Source of the DNA: Elusimicrobiota bacterium
GTDB lineage: Bacteria > Elusimicrobiota > UBA8919
Direction: 5' to 3'
NCBI GenBank assembly: GCA_003452965.1
Contig: DMMW01000005.1
Location: 1-17,159 of the forward strand
DNA length: 17,159 nt
This document shows positions 1-6,964 of this stretch, piece after piece. A program made the position numbers and the translations under genes. Under the pieces are notes generated by a model. It made no database searches. It was not told the origin of the DNA and saw only the letters and a program-made list of their open reading frames with translations. The first letter of the stretch is position 1. The number at the start of each line of letters is the position of its first letter.

Positions 1-14
1 TACCTTAGAGCGGA

Positions 15-410
15 TTATACATCTTTGTATAAAATTACTCCCTTTCTTCCCCCGTAGTAATCATTTTTTATAGGAAATAACTCCTCATATTTTTTAGCAA
101 CATATTTTTTCCTTACACAAGTATGAATTATTGCCTTACCATTTTTTTTCTTCCCTGATATCAGCCAAAAATCTCTCCATCTTTCTGTTTCTCTATCTCT
201 AATACGAAAATGAAGATTTGTGTATGTAGTTTTTTTCATTTTCCATGTAATTGGCGGATAATCACCAAGAATAAATCTAAAATATTGAACCATATCTCTT
301 ACTACTTTTCCTATTAATTCATCTACATTATCAACCTCTTTCAAGTATGCTTCTATCCTTTGTTTCTGAAATTCTGGATCTTTTGGCAGTGTGTCACGTT
401 TTCTTTGCAT
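15..410 (-). CDS. Basic 131-aa protein of unknown function, last gene of the DUF262/HNH operon
   Basis: I do not recognise this family. The protein is small, soluble and strongly basic (many Lys and Arg throughout), with aromatic-rich stretches such as YPPITWK and WRDFWLIS, and no signal peptide or membrane segment. The ATG is preceded by a GAGG Shine-Dalgarno sequence about 7 nt upstream, so translation looks genuine. It lies 65 bp downstream of the DUF262/HNH gene on the same strand with no visible promoter or terminator between them, so it is probably cotranscribed. Its charge would suit nucleic-acid binding, and its position suggests an accessory partner of the nuclease; both are inference. 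Because the window starts just beyond its stop, further operon genes may lie outside. Confidence 0.6.
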   Translation of the reverse strand: MQRKRDTLPKDPEFQKQRIEAYLKEVDNVDELIGKVVRDMVQYFRFILGDYPPITWKMKKTTYTNLHFRIRDRETERWRDFWLISGKKKNGKAIIHTCVRKKYVAKKYEELFPIKNDYYGGRKGVILYKDV

Positions 411-475
411 GCTTCATCCTCATAACTCAATAATAAATATACTCAAATATTCTAAATCCAAATTAATAATGTTAT

Positions 476-2155
476 TCACTTTTTAAATATATCGGGAAAA
501 TATTTTTGAGCGGACTCAAAGATAAGTTTCAGACGAGCGTTTTGGAATGTACCGCTATCGTATGCTTCCTGGGTCCAAAACAATGAATCCTCTGGAACAA
601 AGTGAAGTTTAGCTCGCCCAATATATTGTTTTAGATAGTCATATGGTGGCGTATCACCAATTAATGCATTAACTGGTTTATGTACAAAAGTAATATTTGC
701 AAGATTGCTTACCGTGATTTCTACTTCCGATGGATCCTCAACATCGTCAAGTTCTAACTCCTGCATCAAATATTCTTGTGGAAAAATATGGTGCTTTTCT
801 AATTCCTTAATATCTCGCGAAGCGATAAGACACGCGTCCCAATCTTCGGCATTATTTTTTACTAGTAAAACATACAAAAGAAAAGTAAATGCCTTATTTG
901 CTTCTCTTAATATATTTCTTTTTAGGCCGTCTTGAAAATACTCAATTTCAATATGTCTTCGGACTTTCATATCGTTTTGCATGGCAATAAATGGAAAACC
1001 ATCTGAATCCCGAATCATTTTTATATCACGATTCAGTTGTGTATCAACGCTCTTACCATAGTGACTGTTTAAATTCACTAAGAGAAACCATGCCGCCATA
1101 TTCTTCCTGTCTGTTTTTGGCATTTGATCAATCTTTTCAAAATTATTTTTTCCAAAATAAGTTGCGAGTGGAATCAATGCTGTTTGCGAGGGTAGAAGTC
1201 GAACATTTCTAATTCCAAACTCTGTTTCTAAAAATTCAAACACGAGACGAAGAGCGCGTTCACTCATCTGGATGCGTTGCTCAATATCTGCCGATGAGAA
1301 TTCTCTAATCTTCTCAATGTTTGTCTTAAATTGTTTTGGCTTTGCTAATTGTGTCTGTGAAAGACCGAAATTTGAAAAAACGGAACGCATGATTGGTTGC
1401 ATTGTTATGTTTTTATTTTCAAATGCTTTATATACTTTCAAAACTTGCGATTTTAATTCTCCCTTCAAGGAACCAGCTATAAACGACAACATGAGCTCAA
1501 CATTTCCGATCTTCATTCCTTCCTTATTTATGCGAATAAATGTCTCCGCCATTCTTGGAAAAATATCCTCACCTTCCCCTGATGTTTCCATAATATATTG
1601 CGGAATCGGATACTCCAAAATTGTTTGGGCAATTGAACGTATCCGGTTAAAATCATCTGGCATTCTAGTATTTTTAAGCTCAATCAATGTGTCAACATCG
1701 TGCCGACAAAATGCCTTAACAATCTTTGAACAATCAATCCCCCTATTTCTATGCTTGATAAATTTTTTGGAAGCCGGTTCGTAAGCTATTGTGTCACAAG
1801 TGATACTCTCTCCACCACGCACAATTTTCCAATCATTAAATAGCAATAACAAAGAGGTTGTGCGTTGCTGACCGTCAATAACAAAATACCTATCTTTTGT
1901 ATTTGATGGAGTACTATCTAATATGGGCACAGATGTTGGGTCAATTTCTGACGCAACTTCTGGCGATGGTTTCCAAAGAATTGTCGCTCCAATTGGATAG
2001 TTCTGAACAATTGAATCAAGTAACTCTTTTATATTGTCTTCATCCCAAACATACTGACGTTGAAAGGATGGAAGCCAGTATTTACCGGATAAAATCTCAA
2101 CATCAATAAGCTCTTGTATCGTCTTTTTTCTGACATCAATGCTTATATTGCCCAT
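476..2155 (-). CDS. DUF262 + HNH (DUF1524-like) nuclease, GmrSD/SspE/BrxU-type
   Basis: The 559-aa protein has the standard two-part architecture of these nucleases. The N-terminal DUF262 (ParB/Srx-like, NTP-binding) domain shows LPSFQRQYVW at residues 28-37, the signature DGQQR at 94-98 and FIRINKEG at 206-213. The C-terminal HNH domain shows HHIFPQ at 455-460 followed by NLANITF at 484-490 and an Asn-containing stretch (VNALIGDTPPYDYL) to about 508. In known relatives (GmrSD, BrxU, SspE) DUF262 senses or uses nucleotide and the HNH domain cuts modified or phosphorothioated phage DNA. Both active sites look intact and the length is full. The ATG has a GGGAG Shine-Dalgarno. It sits between two unrecognised small genes in one operon. 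Membership of the DUF262/HNH class is secure; the target and the defensive role are inferred. Confidence 0.88.
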   Translation of the reverse strand: MGNISIDVRKKTIQELIDVEILSGKYWLPSFQRQYVWDEDNIKELLDSIVQNYPIGATILWKPSPEVASEIDPTSVPILDSTPSNTKDRYFVIDGQQRTTSLLLLFNDWKIVRGGESITCDTIAYEPASKKFIKHRNRGIDCSKIVKAFCRHDVDTLIELKNTRMPDDFNRIRSIAQTILEYPIPQYIMETSGEGEDIFPRMAETFIRINKEGMKIGNVELMLSFIAGSLKGELKSQVLKVYKAFENKNITMQPIMRSVFSNFGLSQTQLAKPKQFKTNIEKIREFSSADIEQRIQMSERALRLVFEFLETEFGIRNVRLLPSQTALIPLATYFGKNNFEKIDQMPKTDRKNMAAWFLLVNLNSHYGKSVDTQLNRDIKMIRDSDGFPFIAMQNDMKVRRHIEIEYFQDGLKRNILREANKAFTFLLYVLLVKNNAEDWDACLIASRDIKELEKHHIFPQEYLMQELELDDVEDPSEVEITVSNLANITFVHKPVNALIGDTPPYDYLKQYIGRAKLHFVPEDSLFWTQEAYDSGTFQNARLKLIFESAQKYFPDIFKK

Positions 2156-2226
2156 ATTTCTCCCTTATGGTTACTCATACCTCAGTAAAAGTTTCATTGA
2201 GATTCTTTTTAAATCACATTTTCGGA

Positions 2227-2688
2227 TTATTTCCCATCATTTTTCGAAATATTTTCAAGTCTTGAAACCAAAGATTCAAGCTCTTTTATTGCTGTCTCTG
2301 TACGAACCAATAGATCCTTACATTTTTTTTGAGGTTCATTAATATCTTCTTCTGAATGACTACCTTCATCTGGTGGTAATCCGATCATATCTTTTAATTC
2401 CGCAACGATTTTCTTTTTCAATTCCTCATCGATTGAATCGCTATCAAAATCTTTCTTAATGTTCCTATAGACCCAACGTTTTCCTTTCCCAGGTTCTCTT
2501 ACCCCCAAACGTAAGTCTTCATTGACTCCATGTAAATATATCCTGATTTCATATTTTATGTCATTAAAAGTTTCTATTTCCCATCTAATTGATTTCTTCC
2601 TACTCTTTTTCTCGATAGTATTTTTGAACAGAGGTTTAATTTTCCCCAGAAAATATAGCTTATAGCTTCCAAGATTTAATTTTCCCAT
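2227..2688 (-). CDS. 153-aa hypothetical protein, first gene of the DUF262/HNH operon
   Basis: I do not recognise the family. The reading frame opens at 2769, but I place the start at the third Met (2688). A strong GAGGTG Shine-Dalgarno lies 7 nt before that ATG, whereas the ATG at 2769 lies almost on the predicted transcription start and would be leaderless. The first half looks like a compact beta-rich domain (SIRWEIETF, YEIRIYLHG, RWVYRNIKKDF). The second half is charged, with an acidic linker (EGSHSEEDINEP) and a C-terminal helix with heptad-like spacing (LLVRTETAIKELESLVSRLE), probably a short coiled coil for oligomerisation or partner contact. It is 71 bp upstream of the nuclease gene and is expected to be cotranscribed with it. 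Its role could be sensor or partner; nothing in the sequence decides this. Confidence 0.6.
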   Translation of the reverse strand: MGKLNLGSYKLYFLGKIKPLFKNTIEKKSRKKSIRWEIETFNDIKYEIRIYLHGVNEDLRLGVREPGKGKRWVYRNIKKDFDSDSIDEELKKKIVAELKDMIGLPPDEGSHSEEDINEPQKKCKDLLVRTETAIKELESLVSRLENISKNDGK

Positions 2689-2777
2689 TTTATTCCACCT
2701 CATCTTCTCCCAAAAACGTAATGTCAAAACATCATTGTATCCTTTACTCTTTACCACTTTTTCCAACATCTATTATA

Positions 2778-2806
2778 ATTATAATGTATTATGCTCTATA
2801 TGTCAA
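2778..2806 (-). promoter_or_regulatory. Perfect sigma-70 promoter of the DUF262/HNH operon
   Basis: Read on the minus strand, TTGACA (2806-2801), a 17-bp spacer and TATAAT (2783-2778) match the consensus at every position. Predicted transcription start is about 2771, giving an ~82-nt leader to the chosen start codon at 2688. A second TATAAT (2777-2772) overlaps the start region. A promoter this strong on an accessory operon suggests that expression is kept down by a repressor. Confidence 0.8.
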
Positions 2807-2822
2807 GTTTTATATGACATAT
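2798..2822. promoter_or_regulatory. Candidate operator: 8-bp perfect inverted repeat over the -35 box
   Basis: ATATGTCA (2798-2805) and TGACATAT (2815-2822) form a perfect inverted repeat with a 9-bp spacer. It contains most of the -35 box of the minus-strand promoter and lies just upstream of the likely promoter of the divergent XRE gene. A dimeric XRE protein bound here would block the nuclease operon and could affect its own gene. The inverted repeat is seen directly; the identity of the binder is inferred from context. Confidence 0.55.
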
Positions 2823-2828
2823 GGTATA

Positions 2829-2857
2829 TTGTGAATTTTATTGATATTGTTTATACT
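2829..2857 (+). promoter_or_regulatory. Probable promoter of the XRE regulator gene
   Basis: TTGTGA (2829-2834), a 17-bp spacer and TATACT (2852-2857) give a fair sigma-70 match on the plus strand. It starts 6 bp from the candidate operator. Transcription from about 2864 would give a ~150-nt leader carrying three REP-like palindromes before the XRE start codon at 3015. Confidence 0.45.
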
Positions 2858-2893
2858 AATATTGATGGAATGTTCAATAATCTTTGTATTACA

Positions 2894-2953
2894 GCCGAGC
2901 AAGCTCGGCAACTACAAAAAAATGATATTTTGTAGTTGCTAACCTTGGTTAGC
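2894..2953. repeat. Inverted pair of REP-like elements (BIME-like) in the XRE leader
   Basis: The first unit (plus orientation) is stem GCCGAGC, AA, stem GCTCGGC (2894-2909) with tail AACTACA (2910-2916). The second unit is inverted: its tail complement occupies 2931-2937 and its stem GCTAACC, TT, GGTTAGC occupies 2938-2953. The facing tails also pair: AACTACAAAA (2910-2919) with TTTTGTAGTT (2928-2937). The leader RNA could thus fold into three consecutive hairpins. The stems of the two units differ in sequence but are each perfectly self-complementary. Confidence 0.75.
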
Positions 2954-2973
2954 GGTTTTAAAAAAGTATCTGT

Positions 2974-2996
2974 GCCAAGCGAGCTCGGAAACTACA
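2974..2996 (+). repeat. REP-like element, degenerate copy, just before the XRE gene
   Basis: GCCAAGC, GA, GCTCGGA followed by AACTACA. The stem has mismatches, so this copy is decaying, but the tail is intact and the element ends 18 bp before the XRE start codon. The whole gene-free stretch 2689-3014 is explained by the two promoters, the operator and these repeats; nothing else was seen in it. Confidence 0.6.
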
Positions 2997-3014
2997 GTTA
3001 TAATTGGAATTGTT

Positions 3015-3359
3015 ATGAAAGATTTAATGCAAATAATTGGACCGAGAATAAAGGAATTAAGACATAAAAGAGGCATTACGCAGGAAGAATTGGCTTCAAG
3101 AGCTAATTTACATCATACGTTTGTTGCTCATATTGAACGCGGAAAGAAGGTCTGTAGTATTAAAACTCTTCAAAAAATCGCTTTCGCACTTGGAGTTAGT
3201 GTGGCTTTTCTTCTTTGTGATACTAAAAATGTTAAAGATGTTAACTACGATATGCATACCAAAAAGTTGCTATCATTTATAAAAGACAAAACCGACAATG
3301 AAAAAGAACTACTGTACTCAGTAGCCCAATCCATTTTTAAACATACGCAAAGAAAATAA
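3015..3359 (+). CDS. XRE-family (HTH_3) transcriptional regulator
   Basis: The 114-aa protein has one lambda-repressor-like helix-turn-helix in residues about 10-66: IKELRHKRGITQEELA, the recognition helix region ANLHHTFVAHIERGKK, then the conserved IKTLQKIAFALGVSVAFLL. The remaining ~45 residues are charged and helical and may dimerise; there is no peptidase, toxin or ligand domain. It is the only plus-strand gene in the window and diverges from the DUF262/HNH operon, the usual arrangement of a repressor with its target operon. A GGA lies 6 nt before the ATG, a weak ribosome-binding site. The likely binding site is the inverted repeat at 2798-2822. Alternatives such as a restriction-modification controller protein are possible, but no methyltransferase is in view. 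Confidence 0.88.
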   Translation: MKDLMQIIGPRIKELRHKRGITQEELASRANLHHTFVAHIERGKKVCSIKTLQKIAFALGVSVAFLLCDTKNVKDVNYDMHTKKLLSFIKDKTDNEKELLYSVAQSIFKHTQRK

Positions 3360-3364
3360 AAGCC

Positions 3365-3394
3365 CACAAGATGCTTCACTACGTTCAGCATGAC
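3365..3394 (+). repeat. Dispersed repeat, second family (copy 1)
   Basis: A ~30-bp element beginning CACAAGATGCTTCACTACG and ending TTCAGCATGAC. Related copies occur at 11303-11334 (opposite orientation) and 11342-11372. ATGCT and AGCAT near the ends can pair. It fills the gap between the convergent XRE and lspA genes and might help end transcription, but no T-run follows it. Confidence 0.6.
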
Positions 3395-3415
3395 TTCAAA
3401 ATCCCTACAATAACT

Positions 3416-3868
3416 TTAATTTTGTTTTGAGAACATGGTATGGTAAATCAGGAGGATAATACCGATTGATATTGCAGAGTCGGCAACGTTAAAAATAGGC
3501 CAGATACGAAAATCAAGGAAATCTACAATTGAACCACGAAATATGCGGTCTATAACATTCCCGATAGCACCACCTAAAATAAACGAGAATGCAATCATAT
3601 TGATTTTTGGGATGTTTTTTTGTTTAAATATTATCAAAGACAATATAGTTATTGCAATAATCGAAAAAACAAGCAGTATACCACCGTAATTCTGAAGTTT
3701 TCCGAAAGCAGTTCCGGTATTTGTGATATATGTTAAATAAAATATTTTATTTATGATGGGTATGGATTCTTCGTAATAGAAATTTTTTACAACAAGATAT
3801 TTTGTTAGTTGGTCAAGAATAACTACCAATATTATAATAATTAGAGGTTCTTTACGCATTTTAAACAT
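3416..3868 (-). CDS. lspA: Lipoprotein signal peptidase (signal peptidase II)
   Basis: This aspartic protease of the inner membrane removes the signal peptide from prolipoproteins after diacylglyceryl transfer to the lipobox cysteine. The 150-aa length is normal. Four membrane segments are visible (about residues 8-26, 62-82, 88-105, 125-145). The family motifs are present: DQLTK at 19-23, TNTGTAFG at 49-56, GNVIDR at 103-108 with RGSIVDFLDF through 120, and FNVADSAIS at 126-134. The catalytic aspartates are D116 and D130. The start at 3868 lies inside the end of ileS, a 28-bp overlap, so translation is probably coupled; ileS-lspA is a very common bacterial pair. A second Met at residue 4 is an alternative start. 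Confidence 0.96.
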   Translation of the reverse strand: MFKMRKEPLIIIILVVILDQLTKYLVVKNFYYEESIPIINKIFYLTYITNTGTAFGKLQNYGGILLVFSIIAITILSLIIFKQKNIPKINMIAFSFILGGAIGNVIDRIFRGSIVDFLDFRIWPIFNVADSAISIGIILLIYHTMFSKQN

Positions 3869-6624
3869 ATATCTTCATGAGACGGTTCACTTCCGACAGT
3901 ATTAGACCACATCCAGCATCTTACACATTTTTTGCCTTCAGCATGTAATACCTTCACTTCTATGCTTCCCGTTTCATCTTTTGTACCGTTAATCGGTTTA
4001 TCGCATATTTCAAGTTGTGAAACAAGAAATGTATATAAAACATTCTGATAATTCTTCTGCAAAAATTCTTTTAAGTCCTTATCCTGAATGTATAGCATTA
4101 CTTTCGCTTCAAGCGAATTGCCGATAACATTTTTCTTCCTTTCTTCTTCAAGAAGTTTTAATACAAAATCCCTGATTTTTATTATTTTTTCAAATGTTTT
4201 TTCAACTTCTTCGTTTATATATTTCTCGTTTGCAACCGGCATATTAGTAAGAAATATTGATTCTTGGGTTTTACGACCCGGATTTTGTGCTACATATTCT
4301 TGGAACGACTCTTCTGCAGTGAACGTTGTCACCGGCGCCAGCATAGGAACTATTCTTATAAACATTTCTTCTATTACCGTCTGGGCAGAAAGCCGTTCTT
4401 TGGACTTTTTATTAAATGTGTATAGTCTATCCTTTAATATATCAAAATAAAACGAGGAAAGCTCTAAAACACAAAATGTATAAACAAGACGAAATACTTT
4501 ATGAAATTCATATTCATCATATGCCGCTCGCGTGTCTGTAATTAATTTTTGGAATTTTGTGAGCATCCATTTATCAATATCTAAAAGTTCATTATAATCA
4601 ACTCTATCACTTGGCGAAAAATCACTTATATTTCCAAGCATGAATCTCAGCGTATTTCTTATTTTACGGTATGCCTCTATTAAATGTTGAAGTATTTCAT
4701 CGGATAAACGGATATCTTCTTGATAATTTTCAGAAGCAACCCAAAGCCGCAATACCTCAGCTCCGTATTTCTTTATTATATCTTGAGGAACTATCACATT
4801 TCCCAGTGATTTGGACATTTTTTTACCTTCACCGTCAACTACAAAACCATGAGTCAAAACAGTTTTAAACGGTGGGGTTTTTTCCAATGCAACTGCAGGA
4901 ATCAGCGATGTCTGGAACCAACCGCGATGCTGATCGCTTCCTTCCAGATACATATCTGCAGGAAAAGTAAGCAAATTATTTGCTTTTAAGACAGCGAATG
5001 ACGAAACACCTGAATCAAACCAGACATCCAATATATCATCGGATTTTTTTAAATTGTTGCTGCCGCATTTTTTACATTTTGACTGCTCCTGAATTATTTC
5101 ACTAACCGGTGTTTCAAGATATTTACTTGAACCGTCCTTTTTAATAATCGTTTCTATTTTTTCCAATACATTGTCGTCAAGAATTGGCTCGTCACAATCA
5201 GTACAATAAATTATCGGAATCGGAGTCCCCCAATATCTTTGTCGCGTTAAACACCAGTCGGGTCTGACTTCAATCATACCTTTTATCCTATGTTCGCCAT
5301 AACCGGGAACCCATTTTACTTTTTTTATTGATTCCAATAACTGTTGACGTAAATTATGATTTTCAACAGATAAAAACCATTGCTTAGTTGCACGGAATAT
5401 TATAGGTCTTTTACATCTCCAGCAATGCGGATAGGAATGATTAATATCCTTTCTTGCTATCAACAGTTTTTTGTCTTCTAAATATTTTATTATATTTTCG
5501 TTTGCGGCAAAAACATTTTGTCCACTAAACTGTTCTACTTCATTTGTGAATCTGCCTCTGTCATCAACTGGTGAAACTATCGGTAAATTATACTTCAGTC
5601 CGACGGAATAGTCTTCCTCTCCATGCCCCGGTGCAATATGCACAATTCCGGTACCTTCTTCAAGAGATACAAAATCAGCAAGCACCCCAATTGATTCCTT
5701 TTCAATAATAGGATTTTTGCATTTTATCCCTTCAAACGCAGAACCTTTATGCTTGGATAATATTTTGTAATCGGTTATTTTTAGAACATTTTTTAGATAT
5801 TCCAGTCTCGCTTCTGCGAAAATATATTTTTCACCGTTTGGAATTTCAATTATAACGTAATCAATATTCGGCTGGAATGCAACTGCGACATTTGCAGGTA
5901 ATGTCCAAGGTGTTGTTGTCCATATAAGAACAAAAATAGATTGGGAATCTGAAATATTTAGCGATTGCGGCGCTTTAATAACTGGAAATTTTACAAATAC
6001 CGAAGGAGAAATGTGGTCTGCATACTCTACTTCTGCATCCGCTAATGCCGTTTCGCAAGTAGCACACCAATAAACCGGTTTCAATTTTCTATATACATAA
6101 CCGTCTTTTAATAATCTCCTGAATACGGATATAATTGCACCTTCATATTCATTTTTTAAAGTTAAATACGGCTCAAACCAATCACCGAAACAACCCAGCC
6201 GCATAAATTCGTCTCTTTGTATTCCTACAAATTTCATTGCATATTCTGTTGCCTTTTTCCTGAATTCTATCCTGTCAATAGTTGATTTGTTTTTTCCCAA
6301 GTCCTTCATTAATTGATATTCTATCGGCAATCCGTGACAATCCCAGCCGGGAATATAGGGGGAATCGTAACCCGCCATAAGTTTATATTTTACAACTATA
6401 TCTTTCAAAATTTTATTTAATGCGGTACCAAGATGGATATGTCCGTTGGCATACGGCGGTCCGTCATGCAAGATAAATTTTTCTTTGCCTTTATTTTTTT
6501 CATTTAGTTTTTTGTACAGGTCCATTTTCTTCCAGAAATCCAAAAATTGAGGTTCTCTTTGCGGAAGATTTGCTTTCATTGAAAAATTTGTTTTCGGTAA
6601 ATTAACCGTTTTACTATAATCCAT
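3841..6624 (-). CDS. ileS: Isoleucyl-tRNA synthetase
   Basis: Class I aminoacyl-tRNA synthetase that charges tRNA-Ile and edits valine. The 927 aa are full length for the bacterial type. Visible landmarks are PYANGHIHLG (57-66, HIGH motif), GWDCHGLPIE (93-102), the CP1 editing region with WTTTPWTLPAN (235-244) and GTGIVHIAPGHGEED (324-338), DVWFDSG (533-539), the KMSKS loop at 602-606, and a C-terminal zinc site of two CxxC pairs (CVRC and CLKC). The ATG has an AAGGA Shine-Dalgarno 7 nt upstream. lspA overlaps its 3' end. No T-box leader was recognised upstream; the leader instead holds a GC hairpin and REP-like and tandem repeats. Confidence 0.98.
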   Translation of the reverse strand: MDYSKTVNLPKTNFSMKANLPQREPQFLDFWKKMDLYKKLNEKNKGKEKFILHDGPPYANGHIHLGTALNKILKDIVVKYKLMAGYDSPYIPGWDCHGLPIEYQLMKDLGKNKSTIDRIEFRKKATEYAMKFVGIQRDEFMRLGCFGDWFEPYLTLKNEYEGAIISVFRRLLKDGYVYRKLKPVYWCATCETALADAEVEYADHISPSVFVKFPVIKAPQSLNISDSQSIFVLIWTTTPWTLPANVAVAFQPNIDYVIIEIPNGEKYIFAEARLEYLKNVLKITDYKILSKHKGSAFEGIKCKNPIIEKESIGVLADFVSLEEGTGIVHIAPGHGEEDYSVGLKYNLPIVSPVDDRGRFTNEVEQFSGQNVFAANENIIKYLEDKKLLIARKDINHSYPHCWRCKRPIIFRATKQWFLSVENHNLRQQLLESIKKVKWVPGYGEHRIKGMIEVRPDWCLTRQRYWGTPIPIIYCTDCDEPILDDNVLEKIETIIKKDGSSKYLETPVSEIIQEQSKCKKCGSNNLKKSDDILDVWFDSGVSSFAVLKANNLLTFPADMYLEGSDQHRGWFQTSLIPAVALEKTPPFKTVLTHGFVVDGEGKKMSKSLGNVIVPQDIIKKYGAEVLRLWVASENYQEDIRLSDEILQHLIEAYRKIRNTLRFMLGNISDFSPSDRVDYNELLDIDKWMLTKFQKLITDTRAAYDEYEFHKVFRLVYTFCVLELSSFYFDILKDRLYTFNKKSKERLSAQTVIEEMFIRIVPMLAPVTTFTAEESFQEYVAQNPGRKTQESIFLTNMPVANEKYINEEVEKTFEKIIKIRDFVLKLLEEERKKNVIGNSLEAKVMLYIQDKDLKEFLQKNYQNVLYTFLVSQLEICDKPINGTKDETGSIEVKVLHAEGKKCVRCWMWSNTVGSEPSHEDICLKCVKNL

Positions 6625-6638
6625 AGTTTAATCCTTTT

Positions 6639-6655
6639 GGCAGGAAGACCCTGCC
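6639..6655. other. Small GC hairpin in the ileS leader
   Basis: GGCAGG (6639-6644), AAGAC, CCTGCC (6650-6655) is a perfect 6-bp stem with a 5-nt loop, immediately upstream of the ileS ribosome-binding site. A similar small stem (CAGGG/CCCTG) occurs at 11411-11422. It may affect ileS translation or be part of a dispersed repeat; there is no T-run to make it a terminator. Confidence 0.4.
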
Positions 6656-6666
6656 ACTATAAATAA

Positions 6667-6689
6667 GCAAAGCAAGCTTTGCGACTACA
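6667..6689 (+). repeat. REP-like element upstream of ileS
   Basis: GCAAAGC, AA, GCTTTGC (6667-6682) then GACTACA (one change from AACTACA). The stem differs at several positions from the other copies, yet pairs perfectly because both arms have changed together. It lies 43 bp upstream of the ileS start codon. Confidence 0.7.
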
Positions 6690-6705
6690 TCCTCTACCTT
6701 TCTGT

Positions 6706-6964
6706 CCCGTTAGAAAATGCAGATTCATAATGCCGAGATAATTTCCGCAGGATTCTGCAGAAATATTCTACAACATTCTCTAATGGGATTTACCCCGTAC
6801 GAAAATGTAGTCACATAATGCCAATATAATTACTGAATTCATATAGCAACATTTTACACCATTCCCTAATGGGGTTTACCCCGTACGAAAATGTAGTCAC
6901 ATAATGCCAATATAATTACTGAATTCATATAGCAACATTTTACACCATTCCCTAACGGGGTTTA
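6706..6964. repeat. Three tandem ~86-bp units between two genes
   Basis: Unit 1 (6706-6793, 88 bp) is diverged; unit 2 (6794-6879) and unit 3 (6880-6965) are 86 bp and nearly identical, differing only at their very ends (TAAT versus TAAC and the last few bases). Each begins CCCGT, contains CATAATGCC and ends CCCTAA(T/C)GGGG or a variant. In unit 1 the ends are inverted copies of each other: CCCGTTAGAAAATG (6706-6719) against CATTCTCTAATGGG (6774-6787), like a miniature element with terminal inverted repeats. Unit 3 runs into the stop codon of the upstream gene. With the REP-like copy and the small hairpin this explains the gene-free stretch 6625-6961. Confidence 0.85.

Noticed and set aside
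1272..1784. 170-codon plus-strand open frame
   Set aside because: It is antisense to the well-supported DUF262/HNH gene and shows no recognisable protein features.
2735..2935. Short plus-strand open frame over the operon promoter region
   Set aside because: It crosses the perfect minus-strand promoter, the operator and a REP-like element, has no ribosome-binding site and no protein-like composition.
15..3359. Toxin-antitoxin or classical restriction-modification locus
   Set aside because: No methyltransferase, specificity subunit or small toxin fold was seen; the DUF262/HNH nuclease belongs to the modification-sensing class instead.
3360..3415. Bidirectional terminator between the XRE gene and lspA
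   Set aside because: The dispersed repeat there has only a short end-pairing stem and no T-run on either strand.
6625..6961. T-box or other tRNA-sensing leader for ileS
   Set aside because: No T-box sequence or recognisable specifier hairpin was seen; the region is explained by tandem and REP-like repeats.
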